From Nocardiopsis terrae (lineage in GTDB: Bacteria; Actinomycetota; Actinomycetes; Streptosporangiales; Streptosporangiaceae), in NCBI RefSeq assembly GCF_014651695.1, contig NZ_BMXJ01000004.1:179142-243141 (forward strand): a stretch of DNA of 64,000 bases, read 5' to 3'. The translations under genes and the position numbers were made by a program. Below are positions 25,601 to 34,000 of this stretch, in pieces; positions within the stretch are counted from its first letter, which is position 1, and each line of letters starts with the position of its first letter. The notes below the pieces were generated by a model. That model saw only the letters and a program-made list of their open reading frames with translations. It was not told where the DNA came from and did not search any database.

Positions 25601-27243
25601 CGGATGGCCCGCAGGTCCTTGAGTGCCCGGTCGCGCTGCGCGCGGGCGCGGTCGAGCCGGTCCTGCAGGCGGTCGATCTCGGTGTCGGCGGACCGCGGGT
25701 CGTGTGCGGCCTGGCGTTCGAGGATGGCGTAGACGGAGGCCTCCAGCTCCCGCTGGGCGTCCACGCCGTCGCCGGTGCGGCTGACCGCCAGGGGTTTGAC
25801 CTCCTCGGGGAGTTTGTCCTTGAGGACCTTGAGCGCCCGGGTGGTCTGGCTGGTGATGAGGATGCGCTGGCCCCGGGCGAGCAGGTCGGTGACCAGGTTG
25901 GCGATGGTGTGGGTCTTGCCGGTGCCGGGAGGGCCCTGCACGACGACGAGGTCGCTGTCCCGCAGGCGTTCGGCGATCTGGCGCTGCTCGGCGTTGGAGG
26001 GCAGGGAGAAGTACAGGTCCTCCCTGCCGGGCACGGCGGCCGCGGCGGGCCCGTCGCGGTCGGTGTCCTCCTCAGCGACGGACGTGTCCTGTCCCTCGTC
26101 GTCGGCGCCGACGATGTGGCGGAGCAGGGCGGTCTCGCCGCCCTTGTGCTCGATGGTGTCGGCGATCTGGCGCAGTGCGTTGAGCTGCCCGCGTTTGGGG
26201 CGTTCCCGCAGGATGAGCGCGGGGGCGAAGGTGATCCGGGGGCGGTCTCCGCCCGCGGTGTGCCGGTGGGGGTCGGGTTCGTAGGGGGCGTCGGCGGTGG
26301 CCCGGACCGACCATTCGCGCAGGGCGGCGTGCAGGTGCTCGGCGCCTTCGGCTCCCTCGTGTTCGGAGGCCGCTTCCAGGTGTTGGCGGACGCGTTCGCG
26401 GCCGTCCTCCCGGAGGCGCTGGGAGACCTCCAGCATGTCCTCCTCGAGGACGAAGCCGGGGGTTTCGGGGTCGGGCGCGACCTCCAGGGCTCCCCGTTCG
26501 TCGAGGCCGACCACGACCCGGCGGGTGAGCAGGTGGCGGCGGACCGGCTGCTCACCGGAGACCCAGGTGAGGTAACCGACGCCGAGGACGAGTTCGTAGG
26601 ACTCGCCCAGGTCCACCGACTCCTGGTGGATCCGGTAGGCCTTTTCGTAGAGCTGGGCGTGGCGGCTGACCGCGCGTTCGTGTTCGGCCCACTCCGACCA
26701 GAGCGCGGCCCAGACGGAGTGGGCGGCGCGGATGCTCTCCTGGTCGGGGTGTTCGGAGAGGGGGACCGGCTTCCGGTCCTCCGCCTCCCCCGCACCGGTT
26801 TCTCCGGTGTCGTCCGGGTCGCCGTCCTCGCTGGTGTCCCCGTTGCCGGTCGCGGGGACGGAAACGGGCGCGGGCGCAACCTCCCGGGCCTCGGTACCGC
26901 CGCCGAGGAGGGCCTCGAGCGGGAGTTCCAGCAGGGCGGGCGGCTCTTCCCTCCGGTGGTCGCGGCGTTCACCGGGGTGGATCCACTCCTCCAGGACCTC
27001 CGGGAGGGCGGGCGGATCCATGCGGCTGACCCGTTCCACGCGCAACCACTGGTCGGAGTCCTCGGGGTCCAGCAACCCCGAGATCACACCCGGGGTGTCC
27101 TCGGGCAGGTCGCCGAGCCACAGGATTCTGGTCGCGCTCTCCAGGGTGCGCACCGGTCTGGTGCGCAGTTCCTCGGAATCGACGAGGAACTGGAACAGGT
27201 GCTTGACGCCGTCGGGGGCGGGCTTCGGCTCAGGAGCTACCAA
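22669..27243 (-). CDS. SF1 (AAA_11/AAA_12) helicase fused to Vsr-like nuclease
   Basis: About 1524 aa from a TTG at 27243. This start is uncertain: no clear ribosome site is seen, and the frame is open upstream into regulatory sequence. After a variable N-terminal region, the helicase core has Walker A VVVQGPPGTGKTHTIANL (about residue 440), a coiled-coil insert of about 600 residues, Walker B FDVVIIDEASQSG (about 1118), motif III LVVVGDDKQVSP and motif VI AVNVAASRARDQVWLF. The C-terminus is an MTES_1575/Vsr-type PD-(D/E)XK domain: FDSLFEQRVYRALHERGY, YRIDLVVEG and LAVECDGDAFH. It likely unwinds and cleaves foreign nucleic acid. Two small partner genes follow on the same strand, and copy 2 of the bipartite element lies upstream. 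Confidence 0.85.
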   Translation of the reverse strand: MVAPEPKPAPDGVKHLFQFLVDSEELRTRPVRTLESATRILWLGDLPEDTPGVISGLLDPEDSDQWLRVERVSRMDPPALPEVLEEWIHPGERRDHRREEPPALLELPLEALLGGGTEAREVAPAPVSVPATGNGDTSEDGDPDDTGETGAGEAEDRKPVPLSEHPDQESIRAAHSVWAALWSEWAEHERAVSRHAQLYEKAYRIHQESVDLGESYELVLGVGYLTWVSGEQPVRRHLLTRRVVVGLDERGALEVAPDPETPGFVLEEDMLEVSQRLREDGRERVRQHLEAASEHEGAEGAEHLHAALREWSVRATADAPYEPDPHRHTAGGDRPRITFAPALILRERPKRGQLNALRQIADTIEHKGGETALLRHIVGADDEGQDTSVAEEDTDRDGPAAAAVPGREDLYFSLPSNAEQRQIAERLRDSDLVVVQGPPGTGKTHTIANLVTDLLARGQRILITSQTTRALKVLKDKLPEEVKPLAVSRTGDGVDAQRELEASVYAILERQAAHDPRSADTEIDRLQDRLDRARAQRDRALKDLRAIREGETHQHPRGPGGYGGTLSRIASRLVADEAERSWLGRVPAFECALTSGQARALLDTARAFTPEQRAIAVEVPEAALLPGSDQHTGAVDLIRRADEAAARAADSWDGRVEQVLTGLSRDQSSVLRACLAEYTAARDRTRRLPGHWGEQREAVLAGRDRQVRTQAHRARADVQRAEAELEPVTGVRIDGLDAFTYAEALRHTTALREGFDAGGKLKGLFGTRTRLYKDHAAFLEGVTVDGSALDTPGELALVQHRVAAERCLGDALRVLGRPAAHNWEDPVVRLAQLHEDLEDLDQLLELSRVREALAGAAAGTPALAALDWAEDTEVDRLSLTLTAVEAGHEAEPARELVERTLETLRNWSEQRASTRSDLPEPVRDARTALESADTEGYERALAAMERARAAHRLAEEFRAAERVVADAHPGLARAVREQPQDPAWDDRLPRLEEAWAWSAWNQRLAELTAPAAEERCRERLSEADGEVRLTMGRLAAAKAWRSCLSRLTRHQEVALRSYQQSIRRIGKGTGRHAARHQSQARESLSECQPAVPAWIMPLYQVVSTVPMDRPGSFDVVIIDEASQSGPEALLLAWLGKRLVVVGDDKQVSPRNAGLDQAEVFALQARELSAFPPSRRNLFAPNNSLFDIVGGLADSRGQLMLREHFRCMPEIIGFSNEEFYQGRLQPLRQYGADRLPPVRPVHVADGVLEGRGQKQVNRAEARALVEHVVRCCEEPAYAGRSMGVVTLTGTAQQALIEEMLSDALPLETRVERQLRVGSAAAFQGDERDVMFLGCVYAPFDTDGEPRRPAPFSGVPDQQAVNVAASRARDQVWLFHSFALTDLGAHDMRRRYLDYLSRPAEDQAGTGVGHVPADERVEPFDSLFEQRVYRALHERGYRVRPQFEAGRYRIDLVVEGGSRRLAVECDGDAFHTEANAEDDAARQRELERVGWTFVRIRGSRFFRDPDEALRPLWRQLEHMAIEPARA

Positions 27244-27373
27244 GGTGTTCGGGGGCTCTCTACTCGTGGGAGGGGGACGAGGACGGATCCCGATAGGGGT
27301 GTTGTGCTCCCTCGGGGCGGGAGAACAGGGGGTTCGGGACCAAGGGCCCCCATGGGCCCGATCAGCGCCCACG

Positions 27374-27477
27374 GGGTAAACCCTTGAGCCGCACCCACCG
27401 TCCTGGTTCACGTCGGGAGTTCGCGGCTCGTCGGCACAGCATACACATTGCGTTGTTGTTAATCTGGTTAACAACAA
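27374..27477. repeat. Bipartite GGGTAAACCC/GTTAAC element, copy 2
   Basis: GGGTAAACCC at 27374-27383, CGTCCTG at 27399-27405 and GTTAACA at 27467-27473, with 93-bp spacing as in the other copies. A perfect dyad surrounds the second block: TTGTTGTTAA, spacer TCTGG, TTAACAACAA. On the minus strand it lies directly upstream of the helicase gene, with GGGTTTACCC about 130 nt before the proposed start. Confidence 0.75.
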
Positions 27478-27689
27478 AAATGACCGAATCTGACACCCGA
27501 CGGCGCCTCTTCCGCGGACCGGCCAGGGCGTCAGTCCGGACGCTCAGGGACAAGCCCTGCAGGGTCTTGTCTTCCGGCCCGGACCTGCAGAAGTCGAAGA
27601 GCGCCATCACAGATGCCGACCACCTGCCCGGGAGCGCGGACCACCGTTTTCGGGACCTTGGACCTAACCTCTCCGCCAGTCCTCACGCC

Positions 27690-27790
27690 GGGTAAACCCC
27701 GCGACCTCCGGGGCCGTCCTGGCCCGAAGACCCGCCAGTCGCGGGCCTTGAGGGCAAGCTACCTTCGTTGCATGTGAACCGGGTTAACAA
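27690..27790. repeat. Bipartite GGGTAAACCC/GTTAAC element, copy 3
   Basis: GGGTAAACCC at 27690-27699, CGTCCTG at 27715-27721 and GTTAACA at 27783-27789, again with 93-bp spacing. The GTTAAC dyad is only partial here (TGTGAAC/GTTAACA). A minus-strand TAGCTT (27761-27756) occupies the position of TAGATT in copy 1. It ends about 137 nt before drmD, so it could control DISARM, the helicase operon or both. Confidence 0.75.
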
Positions 27791-27926
27791 TAGAGTCTCA
27801 GTGATCGACGGATCCCCCCGTCGGCTCTAGCGTTATCCCTACACGGCGAAGGCCCGTCCGGACAGCCACTCCGGCACTTCGGGCCGCGCCTCCCATGCCC
27901 CCTGACAGGCGCGAGGTAGTCCAAGA

Positions 27927-30900
27927 ATGCCCACAACGACCGACGAGCTCCCCCAACCGAGTGCGCTTGTCGAGGTACGCGGCCAGAAGTGGGTCGTGAG
28001 CGGGATCGAACCCGGCGACTCCTTCACCGTGGTCACCCTCCAGAGCATCCAGGAGGGCCGCTACGGCGAGACCCTCGACGTCCTGTGGGAGCTCGAACCC
28101 GGCCGCAGACTCCTGCCCAGCGGATCCCTGCCCGACGTGTCCGGCATCGTGCCCGACCAGCCCGGACAGCTCGCGGCCTTCCTGGACGCGGTGCGCTGGT
28201 CGGCCGTCACCTCCGCGGACGTGCGCAACCTCCAGGCACCCTTCCGGTCCGGCGTCGCCATCGAGGACTACCAGCTCGAACCGGTCTCCCGGGCGATCGG
28301 CGCCCCGCGCGTGAACCTGCTCCTGGCCGACGACGTCGGGCTCGGCAAGACCATCGAGGCCGGGCTGGTCACCCAGGAGCTGCTGCTGCGCAACCGCACC
28401 CAGCGGATCATGATCGTGTGCCCGGCCGGGTTGACGCTGAAGTGGAAGGACGAGATGGCCGAGAAGTTCGGCCTCGACTTCACCATCGTCAACTCCGAGC
28501 AGGCCGCGCAGGTGCGCCGGGACTACGGCAGCACCGCGAACCCCTTCAACGTCCACCCGCTGGCCATCGTCAGCCTGCCGTGGCTGCGCGGCGCCAAGGC
28601 CCAGCGGCTGCTCCGCGAGGTCCTGCCCACCGGCGGCCCCAGCTACCCGCGCACCTTCGACCTGCTCATCCTGGACGAGGCCCACCACGTGGCCCCGGCA
28701 GCCCCCAAACAGGTGTACGCGGTGGACTCCCAGCAGACCAAGCTGATCCGCTGGCTGGCCCCGCACTTCACCCACCGGCTGTTCCTGTCCGCGACCCCGC
28801 ACAACGGCTACCAGCAGTCCTTCACCGCCCTGCTGGAGATCCTGGACGACCAGCGGTTCGCCCGCGGGGTGGAACCGGACCGCTCCGCGATCGAGGACAC
28901 GGTGGTGCGCCGCCTCAAGCGCGAGGTCGAGAACCCCGACGGCAGCCCGCGCTTCCGGGAGCGCGTCACCCGCGAACTCCCGGTCAGCTACCCGGAGGCG
29001 GAGCGGGAGATCCACACCCTGCTCACCCGCTTCGCGCAGCTGCGCCGGACCAAGCTCACCACCAGGAAGGGCAAGCGCGCCACCGACCTGGTCACCCTGC
29101 TGCTGAAGAAGCGCCTCTTCTCCAGCCCGGCGGCCTTCCTGCACACCGTCGAGGTCTACGCCGAGACCCTGCGTTCGCGTTCGGCCGGCCCCGGGGCCAT
29201 CGAAGCCGACCTCGACGAGGTCCCGGAGTGGATGGACGACTTCTGGGATGAGACGGCCACCTACGACGACGAGGAGCTGGCCGAGGCCGAGGACGACGCC
29301 CTGGACCGCAGCCGCCCCCTCCAGCCCGACGCGGACGAGGACGAGCAGTCGCTGCTGGAGCAGATGCGCACCTGGGCACGGACGCACGAGGCCCAGCCCG
29401 ACGCCAAGGCCCGTGAGCTCATCACCTACCTGAAGGCGGTGTGCAAGCCGGACGGCAAGCTCTGGACCAACGAGCGCGTGGTGGTCTTCACCGAGTACCG
29501 CGACACCCAGTCCTGGCTGCGCGAACTCCTGGCCCAGCAGGGCCTGGGCGGCCAGCACGTCGCCGAACTGCACGGCGGGATGGGCACCGACGAGCGCGAG
29601 TCGCTGCGGCTGGCCTTCCAGAAGGACCCGGGCGAGCACCCGCTGCGCATCCTGCTGGCCACCGACGCCGCCAGCGAGGGCATCGACCTCCAGCGGCACT
29701 GCTACCGGCTGGTCAACTACGACATCCCGTTCAACCCGAACAAGCTGGAGCAGCGGATCGGCCGGATCGACCGGTACGGGCAGACCGAGAACCCCGAGGT
29801 CTTCCACTTCGTCGGTACCGGCTGGGAGAAGTCCACCGACTCCTTCGAGGCCGACCTGGAGTTCCTGTCCCGGGTCGCCACCAAGGTCGCCCGGATGGAG
29901 GAGGACCTGGGGTCGGTCAACGCGGTCATCTCCGACGCCGTGCAGCGCCGGATGCTCGGTCAGAAGGCCGACCTGGACGCCGAGACCTCGAAGGCCGGTA
30001 CCAAGGGCCGGGTGCCCTCCAACTCCAACCTGCGCGATCAGGTGCGCCGCCTGCGCCGCAACCTGGACGAGACGGTCGAGTCGCTGGCCATCACCCCGCA
30101 GCGGGTCAAGCGGGTGGTGGACACCGCCCTGGAGCTGGCGCACCAGCCCGCGCTGGTCCCGCACGTGGACGAGGACGAGGAGCGCTTCACCGAGGGCCTG
30201 TACCAGGTGCCCGCCCTCACCGGCTCCTGGGTGCACACCACCGCGGGGCTGACCGAGAAGCTGTCGGCGGACGCTCCCAGGGACGCCGTGCCCAGGCAGC
30301 TCCCGGTGACCTTCGACGCGGACGACGTCCAGGGCCGCGACGACGTGGTGCTCGCCCACCTCAACCACCCGCTGGTGGCCCGCTCCATCGGCCTGCTGCG
30401 CACCGCGGTGTCCAACGACCGGGTGGGGCTCAACCGGGTGACCGCCGTGGTCAGCGACGACCCCGAGCTGGACGACGTGCTGGTCGGCGCCTACTCGCGG
30501 TTCGTGCTGGTGGGCGCGGACGGGCTGCGCCTGCACGAGGAGGTGCTGCACTCGGGCGGCTGGCTGCCGGAGAACGGGCGCTTCCGCCGCCTGGAGAACC
30601 TCACCACCCTGGGCGGCATCCTCAACAAGGCCCTGACCGACGGTCGCCCGCTGTCGGAGGCGGTGTGGAGCAGGGTCCGTGACCGCTGGGAGCGGGCCAA
30701 CGGCCGGAAGGGACTCGAAGACGCCATCAACTGGCGTGCCGACACACGTGAGAAGTCGTTGCTACGCGTGTTGAAGGAGCGCGAGGAGAACGAGCGCGCC
30801 AGGGTGACCAGTGTCCTGGACCAGTTCGCGTCGACCCTGCGCGAGGCACTGTCCTCGGACGAGGAAGCGGACGAGAACGCGCTGTTCAGCGAGCGCTCCG

Positions 30901-31091
30901 TCACCCAGACCAAGGAAGAGCGCGAACAGTACCGCAAGGACCGGATGAACTGGGAAACGAGGCTGGCGGCCCTGGACGGGGAGCGCGAGCGCGAGTTGGC
31001 GGCTATCGAGCAGCGCTACTCGCAGAAAGACCCGCACACCTTCCCCGTCGCCGTCGTCTTCGTCGTTCCCCGCAAGGAGGCAGTCCGATGA
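27927..31091 (+). CDS. drmD: DISARM SNF2-like helicase DrmD
   Basis: A protein of 1054 aa, first gene of the DISARM operon. SNF2/SF2 helicase motifs: Walker A LLLADDVGLGKTIEAGL (about residue 130), motif II FDLLILDEAHHV (about 247), motif III LFLSATPHNG, and helicase C-terminal VAELHGGMGTDERE (about 546), LLATDAASEGIDLQRH and EQRIGRIDRYGQTENP. The C-terminal third is helical and charged. DrmD defines class 1 DISARM, a methylation-linked system restricting phage DNA. Its stop overlaps the drmMI start (ATGA). The ATG at 27927 lies downstream of element copy 3, and the ribosome site is weak. Confidence 0.92.
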   Translation: MPTTTDELPQPSALVEVRGQKWVVSGIEPGDSFTVVTLQSIQEGRYGETLDVLWELEPGRRLLPSGSLPDVSGIVPDQPGQLAAFLDAVRWSAVTSADVRNLQAPFRSGVAIEDYQLEPVSRAIGAPRVNLLLADDVGLGKTIEAGLVTQELLLRNRTQRIMIVCPAGLTLKWKDEMAEKFGLDFTIVNSEQAAQVRRDYGSTANPFNVHPLAIVSLPWLRGAKAQRLLREVLPTGGPSYPRTFDLLILDEAHHVAPAAPKQVYAVDSQQTKLIRWLAPHFTHRLFLSATPHNGYQQSFTALLEILDDQRFARGVEPDRSAIEDTVVRRLKREVENPDGSPRFRERVTRELPVSYPEAEREIHTLLTRFAQLRRTKLTTRKGKRATDLVTLLLKKRLFSSPAAFLHTVEVYAETLRSRSAGPGAIEADLDEVPEWMDDFWDETATYDDEELAEAEDDALDRSRPLQPDADEDEQSLLEQMRTWARTHEAQPDAKARELITYLKAVCKPDGKLWTNERVVVFTEYRDTQSWLRELLAQQGLGGQHVAELHGGMGTDERESLRLAFQKDPGEHPLRILLATDAASEGIDLQRHCYRLVNYDIPFNPNKLEQRIGRIDRYGQTENPEVFHFVGTGWEKSTDSFEADLEFLSRVATKVARMEEDLGSVNAVISDAVQRRMLGQKADLDAETSKAGTKGRVPSNSNLRDQVRRLRRNLDETVESLAITPQRVKRVVDTALELAHQPALVPHVDEDEERFTEGLYQVPALTGSWVHTTAGLTEKLSADAPRDAVPRQLPVTFDADDVQGRDDVVLAHLNHPLVARSIGLLRTAVSNDRVGLNRVTAVVSDDPELDDVLVGAYSRFVLVGADGLRLHEEVLHSGGWLPENGRFRRLENLTTLGGILNKALTDGRPLSEAVWSRVRDRWERANGRKGLEDAINWRADTREKSLLRVLKEREENERARVTSVLDQFASTLREALSSDEEADENALFSERSVTQTKEEREQYRKDRMNWETRLAALDGERERELAAIEQRYSQKDPHTFPVAVVFVVPRKEAVR

Positions 31092-34000
31092 GCGCCCAGC
31101 CCCTCAGTGGCAAGCGCAGCCGAGGTCAGCAGAGCAGCAGCGACCTGATCCGCGACCAGCACCTGAACTGGCTGGGGCTGGTGGAGGTCAGCGGACCGTT
31201 CCTGACCCTGCCGGTTCTGCGCCAGGTGTGGTCCGCCGGGCTGGACCCGCTGGACAAGGAGCAGCGGCGGGAACTGCGCCGGGAGCACACCCTCTGGCAG
31301 GAGGACCTGGCCGCCGGGCGGGACGCCTGGGTCCGATACGTGCTGGGCGGACTGCTCGGCTGGGGCGAGGACCTGCGCACCGGCGGCCTGGACTCCCTGG
31401 CCATGGAGGTCGCTGAACACGACACCCGGGTGGAGCCGTCGTTCGTGCTCACCGAGCCCGGTGCCGGGGCGGGTGAGGTCGAGGCCGACCGCGTCCGGCT
31501 GCTCGGGCTGGTCTGCCCGGCCGGGCAGTCTCCGCAGCAGCGGATCAAGGACGAGTCCTGGTCGGCCACCCCCGCGGACCGGCTGGCGCAGCTGTGCCGC
31601 CACCACGGTGTGGAGCTCGGGCTGGCCACCGACGGCCGCTGGTGGGTGCTGGTGTGGGCGCCCCAGGGCGGGGTCACCACCACCGCGGTCTTCGACGCCT
31701 CGCTGTGGACCGACTCCGCCGAGCGCGACGTGCTGCGGGCCTTCTACTCGCTGCTCAACCGGCGACGCTTCTTCGGGGTTCCGGAGGAGGAGCGGCTGGA
31801 CAAGCTACTGGCCCAGAGCATGGACTCCCAGGAGGAGGTCACCGAGGCGCTGGGCGTGCAGGTCCGCCAGGCGGTGGAGCTGCTGGTCGCCGCGATCGGC
31901 CGGGCCGACACCCGGGCGCGTGAGCGCGGGGACCGAGACCTGAGCGGAGTGTCCGCGCACGAGGTCTACCGGGGTTCGGTCTCGGTGATGATGCGGGTGG
32001 TGTTCCTGCTCTTCGCAGAGGAGCGCGGGCTGCTGCCCTCCGACAACGACCTGTACGCGCGTGCGTACTCGGCGGGCGGCCTCTACCAGGAGTTGAACGA
32101 GCAGGCGCGTGAAGGCACCGAGGATGACCTGGAACGGACCACCGCGGCCTGGCACCGGCTGCTGGCGCTGTTCAACGCCGTCTACGGCGGGGTAGACCAC
32201 CCCCGGCTGAGGATGCACCCGCTCGACGGGTCGCTGTTCAACCCCGAGACCTTCCCGTGGATGCCGCTGGACATCGACGACCGCACCGTGCTGCACATGC
32301 TCAAGGCCGTGCAGTACGTGCGGGTGGGGCGTGGAAAGTCCGCGGAGCTTCGCAAGCTGACCTTCCGCGCTCTGGACGTGGAGCAGATCGGTTACGTGTA
32401 CGAGGGTCTGCTGTCCTTCGACGGCTTCCGTGCCGAGGACCTCGTGGTCGGGCTCATCGGCAAGGAAGGCTCCGAGGAGGAGGTGCAGCTGCGCGAGCTG
32501 GAGGAACTGGCGGCGCGGCACACCGACGTGGAGCCGCTGGCGGCCGAGCTGGCCGTCAAGTACAAGGACTCCAAGATCGGGACCAAGAACCAGCTCGCCA
32601 AGCGCCTGGCCCCGATGAACCGGGTGGAAGAGGAAGAAGCCCGTAAGAAGCTGCGCGGAGTACTCCCCCGCGAAGAAGAGCTGGTAGAACGACTGCTGCC
32701 GTTCTTCGGGATCATCCGCTCGGACCTGCGCGGGCTGCCGCTGGTGATCCGATCGGGCGAGCTGTACGTCACCGACTCCTCTCTGCGTAAGAACACCGGC
32801 ACGCACTACACGCCGAGGTTCCTTGCCGAGGAGGTCGTGGAGGGCGCGCTGGAGCCGCTGGTCTACGAACCAGGGCCCTTGCAGACGGCCGACACGGGTG
32901 AATGGAAGCTGAAGAGCAGCCAGGAGATTCTCGCGCTGAAGGTCGCCGACATCGCCGTGGGTTCGGCGGCCTTCCTGGTGGCGGCCGCACGTTACCTGGG
33001 TGACCGACTGATCGAGGCGTGGGTGCGAGAGGGTGACGAGCGGGTCGCCGGATACACCCCGCCCAAGGACGGGCTTCGGGCGGATGACGACAAGGTTGTC
33101 ATCGAGGCGCGGCGACAGGTCATCGAGCATTGCCTGTACGGGGTGGACATCAACCCGATGGCAGTGGAGATGGCGAAGCTGTCGCTGTGGCTGGTCTCGA
33201 TGGACCCGGAGCGGCCGTTTACGTTCCTTGATGACCGGCTGGCTGCTGGTGACTCGCTGCTCGGGATCACCTCCCTTGAGCAGCTTGAGTACATGCACAT
33301 GGACCCGAAACAGGGTCGCAAGCTACATAGCGATGACAATGCGCTGATTGACTTCACATCCGGGATCAGGGAACTAGTCTCCCGGGTCGCAAAGTCGCGT
33401 AGCGAGCTGACAAGCATCGATGGCACAACACTAGAGGGCTTGGACCGAAAACGTTCGGTACTAGGCGAAGCCGAGCTGGCCACAGGGAGAGTACGCCTCT
33501 TGGCTGACTTGACGGTCGGAGCAGCTCTAGCGAACTCGAGCCAGGGAGATCGGGGCCTGGACCGGGGATCTGCCGAAGCCGTAGAGCTAGCCAGCAATCT
33601 AGACAACAACGAAGCCAAGGCCCTAACGCAGGCCAAAAAATGGCTGAACTGCGAACGCCCGGAGGGAGCATTTGAGCGAAAGCCAATACACTGGCCACTA
33701 GCATTTCCTGAAGCATATGAAAACGGTGGGTTTAATGCCGTAATCGGCAACCCACCATTCCTTGGCGGATCAAAGATCAGCATCGCCACCGGCACCCCCT
33801 ACCGCAATCTTCTATCTTTGGAAATTGCTCAAGGAAAAAAGGGCAACTCTGACCTTGTTGGCTACTTTGCACTAAGAATGCATGAAATTCCAGGAGAAGG
33901 CGGGCAGATTGCACTAATCGGAACCAACACACTCGCACAAGGCGACACACGAGAAGTTAGTCTCGATCAGATCATCGACAGCGGATCAACCATCCGAAAA

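Larger units (their letters stand above)
27244..27926. other. Divergent intergenic control region
   Basis: About 680 bp between the helicase (minus) and DISARM (plus) operons. It holds two copies of the bipartite element and no convincing gene: short open frames on both strands lack ribosome sites and typical codon bias. The segment 27480-27690 between the copies shows nothing I can identify. Confidence 0.6.

Noticed and set aside
27244..27477. Extension of the helicase gene to the first codon of its open frame at 27477
   Set aside because: The extra 78 residues cover the bipartite element and are Cys/Pro-rich without helicase homology; open frame here is expected in high-GC DNA.
20271..27790. 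The minus-strand reading of the three bipartite elements as short leader peptides (LLTRLT... QD... VYP)
   Set aside because: The frame is open in all three copies, but only the DNA blocks TTGTTAAC, CAGGACG and GGGTTTACCC are shared. The residues between do not match and no ribosome site precedes them.
27850..27885. GGCCCG...CGGGCC hairpin upstream of drmD as a structured RNA or tRNA fragment
   Set aside because: Only a 6-bp outer stem is clear and no tRNA arms can be drawn.
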